Part shown: one piece after another, positions 24,102 through 32,359 of the stretch | How the letters are laid out: each line of letters begins with the position of its first letter | How positions within the stretch are numbered: position 1 is the stretch's first letter | Source: Archangium violaceum Cb vi76 | Lineage (GTDB): Bacteria; Myxococcota; Myxococcia; Myxococcales; Myxococcaceae | Direction of reading: 5' to 3' | Assembly (NCBI RefSeq): GCF_000733295.1 | Contig: NZ_JPMI01000017.1 | Location: 1-64,000 of the forward strand | Length of the DNA: 64,000 nucleotides | Position numbers and translations under genes: made by a program | The notes under the pieces: generated by a model | What the model saw: only the letters and a program-made list of their open reading frames with translations | Database searches by the model: none | Told to the model about the DNA's origin: nothing

Positions 24102-24691
24102 GTCTCGTCGAGCCTTCCCTGCTGGATGTCTCGTTTGCCCACGAGAGGGGGCTCCTCCTCGACCACGGAGGAGTCGATGGCGATGAGCCGGGCGAGGTAG
24201 GTGGCGGAGACCTGGAGGTTGGGCTTGCCCACTTCCCAGACGTTGAGGAAGTCCTGGATGCCGAGGGGATCGAAGACGAGGGTGACGCTCTCGTCGGGAA
24301 GGAAGGGATCCATCCCCTGGCTGCCGTAGTGGTTGAGGACGGTGGCCGGGAGGATGGGATTGTCCTCGAGGAAGCGCAGGGCCCAGCCCAGCAGCTTGTG
24401 TTGCTGGGCGGCGGTGCGGGCCCAGGGCGTGAGGAGATAGTGGAGATCGAGCGGCAGGGGCTGGCGGAAGCGGTGGCCCTTCGCGTCGACGCGGCGCGGG
24501 AGGTTGCGGCGGGCGGTGCTGGGCGTGACGCGGTAGAGGAAGAGGGAGATGCCCTCCTCCATGGGCTTCTTGAAATTGCTGGCCTGGTAGAGCTCGAAGA
24601 TGGCGCCCTCGAATTCGGGCCTGGGGCAGGACTGCTTCAACAGTCCGAGGAGCGCCTGCCCGATGGCTGGGATTGCCGCGTAGGTCGCCAT
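24098..24691 (-). CDS. DUF4255 sheath-terminator/cap protein (Pvc16 N-terminal family)
   Basis: 197 residues, the first gene of the injection-system operon. The body (IFELYQASNFKKPMEEGISLFLYRVTPSTARRNLPRRVDAKGHRFRQPLPLDLHYLLTPWA, then HKLLGWALRFLEDNPILPATVLNHY) is the Pvc16/DUF4255 fold that closes the distal end of the sheath and tube in Afp and PVC. A purine-rich ribosome-binding stretch lies upstream, 43 nt after a sigma-54 type promoter. The stop overlaps the 269-aa gene by 4 bp. Confidence 0.92.
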   Translation of the reverse strand: MATYAAIPAIGQALLGLLKQSCPRPEFEGAIFELYQASNFKKPMEEGISLFLYRVTPSTARRNLPRRVDAKGHRFRQPLPLDLHYLLTPWARTAAQQHKLLGWALRFLEDNPILPATVLNHYGSQGMDPFLPDESVTLVFDPLGIQDFLNVWEVGKPNLQVSATYLARLIAIDSSVVEEEPPLVGKRDIQQGRLDET

Positions 24692-24734
24692 CCAACGTGC
24701 CCCCCTCTTCTGCGCATCCAGGTCCCTGACATGA

Positions 24735-24749
24735 GCAACACCCAGGCCA
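24735..24749 (-). promoter_or_regulatory. Sigma-54 (-24/-12) promoter of the eCIS operon
   Basis: Minus-strand sequence TGGCCTGGGTGTTGC followed by T. GG and GC are separated by exactly 10 nt, as in the consensus TGGCACG-N4-TTGCW, and TGGC and TTGCT match fully. The -12 GC is at 24735-24736, so transcription would start near 24723, about 32 nt before the ATG at 24691. The adjacent sigma-54 activator supports the call. Confidence 0.75.
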
Positions 24750-24823
24750 GCCCTCGGCGGGCCGGGAATTTCGGGGTTACAGGTGGTTCGAATGTGCGCT
24801 GGGCTTCCAATGGCTCGAGGCGT

Positions 24824-24894
24824 GGGACGAAATCATCCACCCCCGCGAGACAATCGCGTGCGCGCCCGAGCGAAGAGGGTGGATGGATTTGTCC
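24824..24894. promoter_or_regulatory. Imperfect inverted repeat, candidate enhancer for the sigma-54 activator
   Basis: Left arm 24824-24842 (GGGACGAAATCATCCACCC) and right arm 24877-24894 (GGGTGGATGGATTTGTCC) are reverse complements apart from two single-base bulges. The pair lies 75-160 bp upstream of the promoter, the usual range for enhancer-binding proteins. A weak terminator of the activator gene is the alternative, but the spacer is 34 nt and no T-run follows. Confidence 0.5.
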
Positions 24895-24907
24895 AGGGGA
24901 CGCGCGC

Positions 24908-24941
24908 GGACACGTGTCCCACGGCTCTCGCGCGGCGAGAG
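24908..24941. other. Two short palindromes between the activator gene and the eCIS promoter
   Basis: GGACACGTGTCC (24908-24919) is a perfect 12-bp palindrome. CTCTCG-CGCGG-CGAGAG (24925-24941) is a 6-bp hairpin 36 bp after the activator stop. They could be a terminator hairpin without T-run or protein-binding sites; nothing decides between these. Confidence 0.4.
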
Positions 24942-24976
24942 TCCTGGGGGACGGTTCTAATGACGTGGGGAGGCGC

Positions 24977-25969
24977 TCACTGCTCGCACGGCTCGCGGGT
25001 GAGCCCATGCCGGCGCATGAGCTCGAAGAAGGCGCGGCGGTGCTTGCCGCTGGCGCGAGCGGCGGCGGCGATGTTGCCGTGGTGGGCCTGGAGCATGGCC
25101 TGGAGGTACTGGCGCTCGAAGGCGGAGACGACGCGGCGCTTGGCGGACTGGAACGTCTCCTGGTGGAGCGGCGCGGCGGGAGCGGGGAGGGACGGGGCCA
25201 CGGTCTCCTGCCCGAGGTGGCTCAACAGCGGGAGCGCCTCGGGGTGGACGGTGGAACCACCGTGGGTACACACCAGGTAGCGGACGCAGTTCTCCAGCTC
25301 GCGGATGTTGCCGGGCCAGTCATAGGCGCACAGGCGCCGGAGCGCCTCGCGGGACAAGGAGACAGGCGGCTTGCCGTACTCGGCGGAGTAGCGCCGGAGG
25401 AAGTGCTCGAGGAGGGGGGGGATGTCCTCGCGGCGCTCGCGCAGGGGCGGAATCGCGAGCGGCAGGACGCGCAGGCGGAAGAAGAGATCGGCGCGGAAGC
25501 GGCCTTCCTGGACGGCGGTGACGAGGTCCGTGTTGGTGGCGGCGATGATGCGGGCGTCCGAGCGGCGCAGGCGCGAGTCACCGAGGGGCCGGTACTCCTT
25601 CTGTTGGATGAAGCGGAGCAGCTTGACCTGGCTGGAGAGGGGGAGGGAGTCGATCTCATCGAGGAAGAGGGTGCCGTGGTGGGCTTCGGCGGCGAGCCCG
25701 GCGGAGCGGGCCCGGGCACCGGTGAAGGCGCCGCCCGCGTGGCCGAAGAGCTCGTTCTCGAAGAGGTCGGCGGGGAGGGCGCCGCAGTTGACGGGGACGA
25801 AGGTGGCGCTGGCGCGGGAGCTGAGCTCGTGGATGCGGCGGGCGTAGAGCTCCTTGCCCACACCGCTGGGGCCCTGGAGGAGGACCTCCGCGTCCGAGCC
25901 CGCCGCGGAGGCGACGAGCCCCAGCAGCCGATCATGGACGTTGCTGGTGCCCAGGATGAGCGTCGTCAT
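24977..25969 (-). CDS. Sigma-54-dependent transcriptional activator without sensor domain
   Basis: 330 residues consisting of an AAA+ sigma-54 interaction domain and a Fis-type HTH. Visible are Walker A GPSGVGKE (33-40), the sigma-54 contact loop GAFTGA (80-85), Walker B GTLFLDEI (99-106), an R-finger region RFRADLFFRLRVLPL, and WPGNIRELEN. The C-terminus has an HTH-like GNIAAAARASGKHRRAFFELMRRHG. There is no receiver, GAF, PAS or FHA domain; the AAA+ core starts almost at residue 1. Activity must be set by expression, an unseen partner or a cofactor. It reads towards the eCIS operon, whose sigma-54 promoter is 228 bp beyond its stop, so it very likely switches that operon on. Confidence 0.93.
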   Translation of the reverse strand: MTTLILGTSNVHDRLLGLVASAAGSDAEVLLQGPSGVGKELYARRIHELSSRASATFVPVNCGALPADLFENELFGHAGGAFTGARARSAGLAAEAHHGTLFLDEIDSLPLSSQVKLLRFIQQKEYRPLGDSRLRRSDARIIAATNTDLVTAVQEGRFRADLFFRLRVLPLAIPPLRERREDIPPLLEHFLRRYSAEYGKPPVSLSREALRRLCAYDWPGNIRELENCVRYLVCTHGGSTVHPEALPLLSHLGQETVAPSLPAPAAPLHQETFQSAKRRVVSAFERQYLQAMLQAHHGNIAAAARASGKHRRAFFELMRRHGLTREPCEQ

Positions 25970-26111
25970 ATGCGAGGCCTGTCACATTGCGCGACGCGAC
26001 ACCCGGTGGGCATCGGACCGAGGAACAGGGCAAGTGTGGTGGCCACGACAGGTGCCCACCCGGGAAGGGGAGCTCGATGGCCTGGCCTCGTGAGGCGTGT
26101 GAGGCGAAGAC

Positions 26112-27611
26112 TCAGGGAGTGCCGGCCGCGGCGGGCGCTCTGTCCATGAGCTCCGTGAGGGCGAGGGGCAGGGCGTCGATGGCGGACTTGTCCACCTCGA
26201 GTACTTCCTCGGAGGAGCCGCGGGCCCACAGCCGCCGCGGGTTGCCCTTCACCTCGGTGCCGAGTCGCAGCCGGGCCAGCTCCTGGCCCTGGGCGTCCTG
26301 CAACGTCACCCCGCGGCCGGTGGTGCCGATGCCGTACTTGCCCCAGTTCTTCGGGTTGGACTCGCCGAGCGCCGCCGCCTCGAGCTTCTCCAGCGAGCCC
26401 AGCAGCGAGGCCACCTTGAACTGTTTGGCGTTGCCCACCAGGGGGCTGGCCACCTCCCACTTGCCGGTGTCCGGGGCCTGCACGACGGAGATGGTATCGC
26501 CCGTGGGCGTGGCCGGGTGGATGACGATGCGGGCCACGTCGCCAATGGTGAAGGCGAGCGCCTTGCGATCCTTGAAGTCCTTGGGCTCGAGGTCCAGCAC
26601 GCTCAGGGCGAGCGAGTCCACCTGGGAGAGCACGGACTCGGAATCCCACTCGGACAGCGCGAAGACCTGCTTGATGCCGTCCAGCTCCAGCTCGGTGATG
26701 CGCACGCGCACCGGTTCGCCGAACTTGCGCACGAAGGTCGCCTGCACCATCGGCTTCTCCAGGGCCTGACGGACCTTCTCCTCCTGCTTCGGCTCGGGGA
26801 AGGAGAGGGCCCGGTACCCCTCGAGCGTGGACACCACCTTCTTCACCTGGTCGGCGGCCGCGCGCATCTCCACCGGCTGCACCAGCTTCCATGGCTTCTC
26901 GGTGGTGGTGCGCTCCAGGGTGAAGGCGTTCTCGCGCGCCTTCGCCTCGATGCGCAGCAGCGAGGCCTCCTCCACGGGGAAGACCATCCGGTCCCTCCAC
27001 TCGTTGGTGTGCTTGAGCAGCACGAAGCGGAGCCCGCCCTGGGCGGAGTACACGCGCGGATCTCCCTCGCGGCGCACGTACACCGAGCCGTCGAAGTTGT
27101 TCTCGACACCCAGGTAGACGGTCGTCGAGCGCTGGCGCGAGGGATCGTCCGCGCCGCCACCCTGGGCGTCCGGCACGTAGGCGCGGGCCGTCATGGTGCC
27201 GCGGGGCTGCTTCAGCCCGTAGCGCTCCAGGTCCGCGTCGGTGGGGTTCTGCTCGAGCGTGGCCTTGAACTTCGCGGCGGACAGCTGGCTGAGCAGGGTG
27301 CTCACCTCGTTCTTGTCCGCCCGCGCGGAGATGGGCGAGGTGATGCGCCAGGTGCCGTCCTTCAACTCCATCACCGTCTTGCCCAGGGCCACCTCGACGG
27401 AGAGCCAGGTGAAGACGGGCTCGGGCGCGGCGCCGCCGTCGGTGCCGGTCTCTCCGGGAGTCTGGAGGGCGAAGACCTTCTCCTCCGACTCCTTGCGCTG
27501 GGCCTCCTGCTGCTCCGGACGCATCACGCCGAAGTACGCGTAGAGACCGAGCCCACCGGCCACCAGGGCGGCGGCCAGCAACGTGACGAGGTTCTTCTGT
27601 TGGGCGTTCAC
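26112..27611 (-). CDS. DUF4340 protein of a gliding-type ABC export operon
   Basis: 499 residues from GTG 27611, overlapping the upstream stop as GTGA. Residues about 8-30 form one transmembrane segment (LVTLLAAALVAGGLGLYAYFG); the rest is periplasmic and repetitive, with several copies of the DUF4340 pattern (WRITSPISARADKNEVSTLLSQLSAAKF, WEVASPLVGNAKQFKVASLLGSLEKLEA). DUF4340 proteins are typically encoded next to ABC-2 permeases and GldG. Substrate unknown. Last gene of the operon. Confidence 0.88.
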   Translation of the reverse strand: MNAQQKNLVTLLAAALVAGGLGLYAYFGVMRPEQQEAQRKESEEKVFALQTPGETGTDGGAAPEPVFTWLSVEVALGKTVMELKDGTWRITSPISARADKNEVSTLLSQLSAAKFKATLEQNPTDADLERYGLKQPRGTMTARAYVPDAQGGGADDPSRQRSTTVYLGVENNFDGSVYVRREGDPRVYSAQGGLRFVLLKHTNEWRDRMVFPVEEASLLRIEAKARENAFTLERTTTEKPWKLVQPVEMRAAADQVKKVVSTLEGYRALSFPEPKQEEKVRQALEKPMVQATFVRKFGEPVRVRITELELDGIKQVFALSEWDSESVLSQVDSLALSVLDLEPKDFKDRKALAFTIGDVARIVIHPATPTGDTISVVQAPDTGKWEVASPLVGNAKQFKVASLLGSLEKLEAAALGESNPKNWGKYGIGTTGRGVTLQDAQGQELARLRLGTEVKGNPRRLWARGSSEEVLEVDKSAIDALPLALTELMDRAPAAAGTP

Positions 27612-29191
27612 TTGTTTCGCCTCGAGAGCCAGATGGCCAGGCCCACGCCGAGCAGCGACAGGGGCAGGACATCGGTGGACACGAAACGGATGCGGTGGAG
27701 CATGTCCGCATCCAGCTGGAGGGTGGAGGCCGCGCGGTCCGGAGGACGGATGGTGACCTTGTCCTCCTGGCTGGTGGTCCAGCCGAGCGCGTTCATCACC
27801 AGGTTGCGGTTGCCCTCGTGGCCCCAGTTGGAGTCCATGAGGAGTTCCGAGTCACCCACCACCACGAGCCGCGCCTCATCGGAGCGTCTGTCCGGCGCCC
27901 CCGAGGTGCCGCGCGTGGTGGCCGTCACCAGGGGAATCTGGCCGGTCCGCTCGCCCTCGCCGGGCGCCGGCTTGTCGTCCGGCGTCAGCTCCACCCAGCC
28001 GAAGGGCGAGGTGCTGACGACCGGCACCACCTTCACGCCCTCGGCCAGCCCCTGGGTGAGCACGTCGAGGGCGCGCGAGGTGGGGAACTCGATGTTGAGC
28101 TCCCGCTGCTTCAGGGGCAGGGAGATCTCGTGCTGGCCGTAGAAGAGCGAGAGCACGACGTAGGGGCTGCCGCTGTTGAACTGCGCATCGGCGACCACCC
28201 CCGGGTCGATGCCCACGCCGTACTCGGCGAGCAGGCCGGACAGTTCCGGGCCGGGCTCACCGTAGGCCTCGGCGAAGTAGATCATGCGGCCGCCAGCGGA
28301 CAGGTACTGGCGCAGCGAGTCCACCTCGGAGGGGCTGAAGCGCCCCTTGGCTCCGGCGACGAGCACCAGCGCGGCATCCCGGGGCACCGTGGTGCCGCCC
28401 GCGAGGTTGAGCTCCTGGGAGACATAGCCCTCCTGCGTGAGCTGCTGCTTCATCTCCGAGAGGCTCGTCGTCCGGCCGCGCTGGCCGGGCATGGGCATCG
28501 GCTGATTGAGCGGCCACTCACCGTGGCCCACCACGAAGTACACCTTCTGCTCGCTCGTCCGGGTGAGCTTGATGAGGGCGTTGGTGAGCTCCTGCTCGCT
28601 GATGATGTTGAGCGCGGTATGGGACTCGCTGGCGCCCTCGCCGCGCGTGAGCACCACGGTGATCTGCCCCTCGTGCAGGTCGTACCTGGCGGCCAGGTCC
28701 GGGTAGCGGCGCGGATCCTTGAAGGAGTAGTCGAACCTGTCCGGCGCCTCCGCGTGGTAGCGGTCGAAGGTGGTCCGCAGGGCCTCGTAGGCGGGGTGGT
28801 CCGTGGGGATGAAGCCGATGGCGCGCACCGGCTCGCGCAGGCCCCGGAGCGTGCTCATCGTCTGGGGCGAGAGCGTGAAGATCTTCTGCTCGGTCAGATC
28901 CCACCGCAGGTTCTTCTTGTGGGCGATGTAGTTGATGGCCACCAGGGCGCCCAGCGTCAGCAGCAGGGTGAGCGCGGAACTGCCGAAGAAGAAGCTGGAG
29001 CGCCGCGAGGCGAACTGGCCGAACTGCTTGAAGTTCGTGGCGAAGTAGATGCCCAGGAGCACCAGGCCGGCCACCACCTTGACGGCGGCGATGGCGAAGG
29101 AGCCCGAGGAGAAGAAGAGGGTGAAGGGGCTGGAGAACAGCAGCAGCAGCCCGAAGCCACCCAGGATCTTGCCGATGTTGGACGCTTTCAT
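27608..29191 (-). CDS. GldG-family ABC exporter accessory protein
   Basis: 527 residues. Three N-terminal membrane helices (about 8-26, 32-50 and 68-86) are followed by the periplasmic intracellular-transport-like domain typical of GldG (NLRWDLTEQKIFTLSPQTMSTL, YVVGHGE-type YFVVGHGEWPLN). It closes with a C-terminal helix (DVLPLSLLGVGLAIWLSRR). In Bacteroidota GldG works with GldA and GldF in gliding; in myxobacteria the same family is not known to power motility, so the name is family-level only. It follows the permease gene by 21 bp and overlaps the DUF4340 gene. Confidence 0.9.
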   Translation of the reverse strand: MKASNIGKILGGFGLLLLFSSPFTLFFSSGSFAIAAVKVVAGLVLLGIYFATNFKQFGQFASRRSSFFFGSSALTLLLTLGALVAINYIAHKKNLRWDLTEQKIFTLSPQTMSTLRGLREPVRAIGFIPTDHPAYEALRTTFDRYHAEAPDRFDYSFKDPRRYPDLAARYDLHEGQITVVLTRGEGASESHTALNIISEQELTNALIKLTRTSEQKVYFVVGHGEWPLNQPMPMPGQRGRTTSLSEMKQQLTQEGYVSQELNLAGGTTVPRDAALVLVAGAKGRFSPSEVDSLRQYLSAGGRMIYFAEAYGEPGPELSGLLAEYGVGIDPGVVADAQFNSGSPYVVLSLFYGQHEISLPLKQRELNIEFPTSRALDVLTQGLAEGVKVVPVVSTSPFGWVELTPDDKPAPGEGERTGQIPLVTATTRGTSGAPDRRSDEARLVVVGDSELLMDSNWGHEGNRNLVMNALGWTTSQEDKVTIRPPDRAASTLQLDADMLHRIRFVSTDVLPLSLLGVGLAIWLSRRNK

Positions 29192-29212
29192 GGGCGGTCC
29201 CGAGAGGGCACG

Positions 29213-30007
29213 TCAGGCCCAGCGCTGCGCTTCCACCGTGCGGTGGCTGAGCAGCAGCGAGAAGAAGATGACGGAGCAGAAGAAGACGATCGCCTTGAGG
29301 TCCAGCACGCCGCGCATGAGGCCCTGCAACTGCGCGCCGAAGGACAGGTAGCTGATGAAGGAGCGCACGGGCTCCTCGGTGGCCTGGGCCAGTCCCTGGA
29401 GCAGCATCCACGGCAGCAGCACCGCGAAGGTGACGAGCGCGGCCACCATCTGGCTCTCCGTCAGCGAGGAGATGAACATGCCCACGGCCATGCAGGTGGC
29501 GCCCCACAAGAGCAGCCCGCCGTAGCCCAGCAGCACCGTGCTCCACTCGAGCGCGCTGCCGGAGTCCGCCTTGCCGAAGACGGTGAGCAGCACGGGGAAG
29601 AAGATGGTGAGCCCCAGGGTGGTGGTGATGATGCCCAGGCCGCCGAGGTACTTGCCCAGGACGATCTCCACCGGCCGCACGGGCGCCGTCATCAGCAGCT
29701 CGAACGTCTTGTTCCGCTTCTCCTCCGCGAACAGCCGCATGGAGAGGAAGGGCACCACGAAGAGGGTGATCATCACCACCGTGGACCAGAAGGGCACCAT
29801 CACGCCGTCGGTGAGGTTGCGGAACTCCTGGGGGATGCGGTCCCAGCCGTACGTGCGCGCCATCTCCTGGGCGCGCTGGAAATCGAAGAGGGAGTTGACG
29901 AAGAAGAAGGACGACACGGCCAGCATCGCCGTGAAGACGGCGTAGGCCCAGGGCGTGGTGAAGTAGATGGACAGCTCTTTGCGGGCGATGGCCAGCGCGG
30001 TGCGCAT
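29213..30007 (-). CDS. ABC-2 type permease (GldF-like)
   Basis: 264 residues with six hydrophobic segments. The start (RTALAIARKELSIYFTTPWAYAVFTAMLA) and the cytoplasmic loop RLFAEEKRNKTFELLMTAPVRPVEIVLGKYLGGLG are typical for ABC-2 exporter permeases. It sits 39 bp downstream of the ATPase gene and 21 bp before the GldG-like gene. It should form the membrane channel of the exporter. Confidence 0.93.
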   Translation of the reverse strand: MRTALAIARKELSIYFTTPWAYAVFTAMLAVSSFFFVNSLFDFQRAQEMARTYGWDRIPQEFRNLTDGVMVPFWSTVVMITLFVVPFLSMRLFAEEKRNKTFELLMTAPVRPVEIVLGKYLGGLGIITTTLGLTIFFPVLLTVFGKADSGSALEWSTVLLGYGGLLLWGATCMAVGMFISSLTESQMVAALVTFAVLLPWMLLQGLAQATEEPVRSFISYLSFGAQLQGLMRGVLDLKAIVFFCSVIFFSLLLSHRTVEAQRWA

Positions 30008-30046
30008 GAGGCCTCCAGGAGCGTGTGCGGGGGGAACGCGCGGGCC

Positions 30047-30778
30047 TCAGGCCGCGGTCAGCTTGATGAAGATCTCCTCCAGCGAGACGTTCTCCGCCTT
30101 GCCGCCGTGTACCTTGGCGAGCTTGCGGATCTGATCGTACGCGACCACCCGGCCCTGGTTGATGATGAGGACCTTCTCGCAGGTCATCGTCACCTCGGGG
30201 AGGATGTGGGTGGAGAGGATGACGGTGTGCTTGCCGGCCAGCCCCTTGATGAGGCCGCGCACCTCGGCGCGCTGGGCGGGATCCAGTCCCTCGGTGGGCT
30301 CGTCGAGGATGAGCACCGGCGGGGAGCCGAGCAGGGCCTGGGCAATCCCCACGCGCTGCTTGTAGCCCTTGGAGAGGTTCTGGATGACGCGGCCCATGAC
30401 GTCCGCCAGTCCGGTGAGGCCGGACACCCGCTCCACCTCGGCGCGGAGGCCGCGGCCGGGCACCCGCTTGAGCTCGGCCACGAACTTCAGGTACCCGGCC
30501 ACCGTCATCTCCGGGTAGAGGGGCGGGGTCTCGGGCAGGTAGCCGATCCGCCGCTTGACCTCCAGGGGCTGCTCGAAGACGTCGAAGCCCGCCACCTTCG
30601 CCGTGCCCTCGGAGGGGGGCAGGAACCCGGTGAGGATCTTCATGGTGGTGGACTTGCCCGCGCCGTTGGGGCCGAGGAACCCGAGGATCTCTCCCTCGGC
30701 GACCGAGAAGTTCAGGGCGTCCACCGCGACCCGTTCCCGGTATCGCTTGGTGAGGTTCTGGACCTCGATCATGGGCAT
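30047..30778 (-). CDS. ABC exporter ATPase (GldA/CcmA-like)
   Basis: 243 residues with Walker A GPNGAGKST, signature LSKGYKQRVG, Walker B VLILDEP, the D-loop and the switch His in STHIL. It is the first gene of the four-gene export operon behind a good promoter. ATG at 30778 gives MPMIEVQNL; an internal ATG at 30772 is equally possible. It powers the ABC-2 permease encoded next to it. Confidence 0.95.
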   Translation of the reverse strand: MPMIEVQNLTKRYRERVAVDALNFSVAEGEILGFLGPNGAGKSTTMKILTGFLPPSEGTAKVAGFDVFEQPLEVKRRIGYLPETPPLYPEMTVAGYLKFVAELKRVPGRGLRAEVERVSGLTGLADVMGRVIQNLSKGYKQRVGIAQALLGSPPVLILDEPTEGLDPAQRAEVRGLIKGLAGKHTVILSTHILPEVTMTCEKVLIINQGRVVAYDQIRKLAKVHGGKAENVSLEEIFIKLTAA

Positions 30779-30814
30779 GAGGAAGCTCCGGAAAGAAGCG
30801 TTCGACCGGCGGCC

Positions 30815-30842
30815 GATATAAGAGCCGGTCTCGGACTGTCAA
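30815..30842 (-). promoter_or_regulatory. Sigma-70-type promoter of the ABC export operon
   Basis: On the minus strand TTGACA (30837-30842) is followed after 16 bp by TATATC (30815-30820). The -35 is perfect and the -10 matches 4 of 6. The ATG at 30778 lies about 37 bp downstream. This AT-containing stretch stands out against the GC-rich surroundings. Confidence 0.65.
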
Positions 30843-30985
30843 GGCGGGCGGGCAGGCGTGGGCGGGTCACGGGAGGGCGCTGGCGAGCCTTGTGCATGAG
30901 TGACTTCCAGTGTGTCTGGGCGGACACGCCCGGCAGGTTACCTGTGACCTCCGCCGGTCCCTAGGAACAAAGCAGCGGGTGCTTT

Positions 30986-32179
30986 ATGCCAATCGTGGTT
31001 CAGAAGTACGGCGGCTCGTCGGTCGCCGATGTGGAGAAGATCCGCAAGGTCGCACTCCGGGTGAAGCAGACGCGGGAGCGGGGCTACCAGGTGGTGGTGG
31101 TGGTCTCGGCCATGGGGGACACGACGGACGAGCTGCTGGCGCTGGCCAGGCAGGTGTCGCCGGACCCGCCCCGGCGCGAGCTGGACATGCTGCTGACGTG
31201 CGGGGAGCGCATCTCCATGGCGCTCCTGTCCATGGCGCTGCAGGAGCAGGGGGTGCCGGCCATCAGCTTCACGGGGAGCCAGAGCGGCATCATCACGAAC
31301 GACGCGCACTCGCAGGCGCGCATCGTGGAGGTGAGGCCGTACCGCATCCAGGACGAGCTGGCGCAGGGCAAGGTGGTGATCGTCGCGGGGTACCAGGGCG
31401 TCTCGTACAAGCGGGAGGTGACGACGCTGGGGCGAGGGGGCTCGGACACGACGGCGGTGGCGCTGGCGGCGGCGCTGAGCGCGGAATCGTGTGAAATCTA
31501 CTCGGACGTGGACGGGGTGTTCAGCGCGGATCCGCGGGTGGTGCCGGACGCGAGGAAGCTGGAGACGCTCTCGTACGACGAGATGCAGGAGCTGGCGAGC
31601 GCGGGGGCGAAGGTGCTGAACGCGCAGGCGGTGGAGTTCGCGAAGGCGAAGGGGATCGTCATCCTGGCGAGGACGGCGCATGCGGCGGGGACGGGGACGG
31701 CGGTGCAGGAGCTGGTGGCGCCGTCGGACACGCGGGTGAAGGGGGTGACGGCGGAGGCGGAGATGGCGGTGCTATCGGCGGCGGTGGAGGCGGTGAAGCT
31801 GCCGGAGCTGCTGGAGTTCCTGGACGCGCGAGGGGTGCGCGGGAGGGCGCTGGCCTTCGACGGGTTGATGGGGCAGGGGAGGACGTTCATCGCGGTGCCG
31901 TTGCAGGACGTGCACGGGCTGGAGGCGCTGAAGCGGGACGTGGGAGCGCGCTTCGGGGAGGCGGTGGCGCTGCGGGAAGAGGTGGGGACGGTGACGGCGG
32001 TGGGGGCGGGGATGAACGCGGACTGGAGCTACCTGAGGAGGGCGCTGGGGGTGGCGGAGGAGCTGGGCGCGAGGGTGCACGCGGTGCACACGTCGCCGCT
32101 GCAACTGACGTTGCTGGTGGACAAGCAGCACCTCAAACCGCTCACGGCGAGGCTGCACCGGGAGTTCCTCGGGGCCTGA
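30986..32179 (+). CDS. lysC: Aspartate kinase
   Basis: 397 residues. It phosphorylates L-aspartate, the first step towards lysine, threonine, methionine and diaminopimelate. Visible are the N-terminal VQKYGGSS catalytic motif, [14 protein letters not shown], the [12 protein letters not shown] loop, GRGGSDTTA, and [12 protein letters not shown]. These are followed by two C-terminal ACT domains (about 265-397) that bind the feedback inhibitors. Length and domain order are those of a monofunctional class-III-type enzyme. It is divergent from the ABC export operon; I see no clear promoter beyond a GC-rich 200-bp leader. A palindromic repeat follows 9 bp after the stop. Confidence 0.96.
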   Translation: MPIVVQKYGGSSVADVEKIRKVALRVKQTRERGYQVVVVVSAMGDTTDELLALARQVSPDPPRRELDMLLTCGERISMALLSMALQEQGVPAISFTGSQSGIITNDAHSQARIVEVRPYRIQDELAQGKVVIVAGYQGVSYKREVTTLGRGGSDTTAVALAAALSAESCEIYSDVDGVFSADPRVVPDARKLETLSYDEMQELASAGAKVLNAQAVEFAKAKGIVILARTAHAAGTGTAVQELVAPSDTRVKGVTAEAEMAVLSAAVEAVKLPELLEFLDARGVRGRALAFDGLMGQGRTFIAVPLQDVHGLEALKRDVGARFGEAVALREEVGTVTAVGAGMNADWSYLRRALGVAEELGARVHAVHTSPLQLTLLVDKQHLKPLTARLHREFLGA

Positions 32180-32187
32180 GCGCCACT

Positions 32188-32208
32188 CCCTCTCCCTCTG
32201 GGAGAGGG
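32188..32208. repeat. REP-like palindromic intergenic repeat, probable terminator of lysC
   Basis: CCCTCTCCC-TCT-GGGAGAGGG is a perfect 9-bp stem with a 3-nt loop, followed by CCGGGGGTGAGGG. This exact kind of palindrome recurs between genes in many bacteria (REP-like family, from memory). Coming right after the lysC stop it could stall transcription, though no T-run follows. Confidence 0.6.
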
Positions 32209-32268
32209 CCGGGGGTGAGGGTATACGGGACCCTGGGTCGTCCACGTTGTGCTAGGGTCCTTCCTACC

Positions 32269-32340
32269 CTTGGAGTAGCTCAGTGGTAGAGCAGCCGGCT
32301 TCGGACCGGCAGGGCGCGGGTTCGAATCCTGCCTCCAAGT
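32269..32340 (+). tRNA. tRNA-Arg (anticodon UCG)
   Basis: Cloverleaf: acceptor CTTGGAG/CTCCAAG, D-arm GCTC-AGTGGTA-GAGC, anticodon stem GCCGG/CCGGC with loop CTTCGGA (anticodon TCG at 34-36, reads CGA), T-arm GCGGG-TTCGAAT-CCTGC. No CCA is encoded. The C1-G72 acceptor pair is unusual for Arg. A second copy with a changed anticodon loop follows 19 bp later. Confidence 0.8.
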
Positions 32341-32359
32341 TGTGCGGTGTGCTTCAGCC

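Noticed and set aside
26030-26045. Sigma-54-like sequence TGGCCACCACACTTGC on the minus strand upstream of the activator gene
   Set aside because: GG and GC are 11 nt apart instead of 10, so spacing does not fit; likely chance.
27695-30964. A 1,089-codon plus-strand open frame across the ABC export operon
   Set aside because: Shadow of ATPase, permease, GldG and DUF4340 genes, which all carry conserved motifs on the minus strand.
32188-32208. Strong rho-independent terminator for lysC
   Set aside because: The stem is perfect but there is no T-run after it; listed as a REP-like palindrome with only possible terminator activity.
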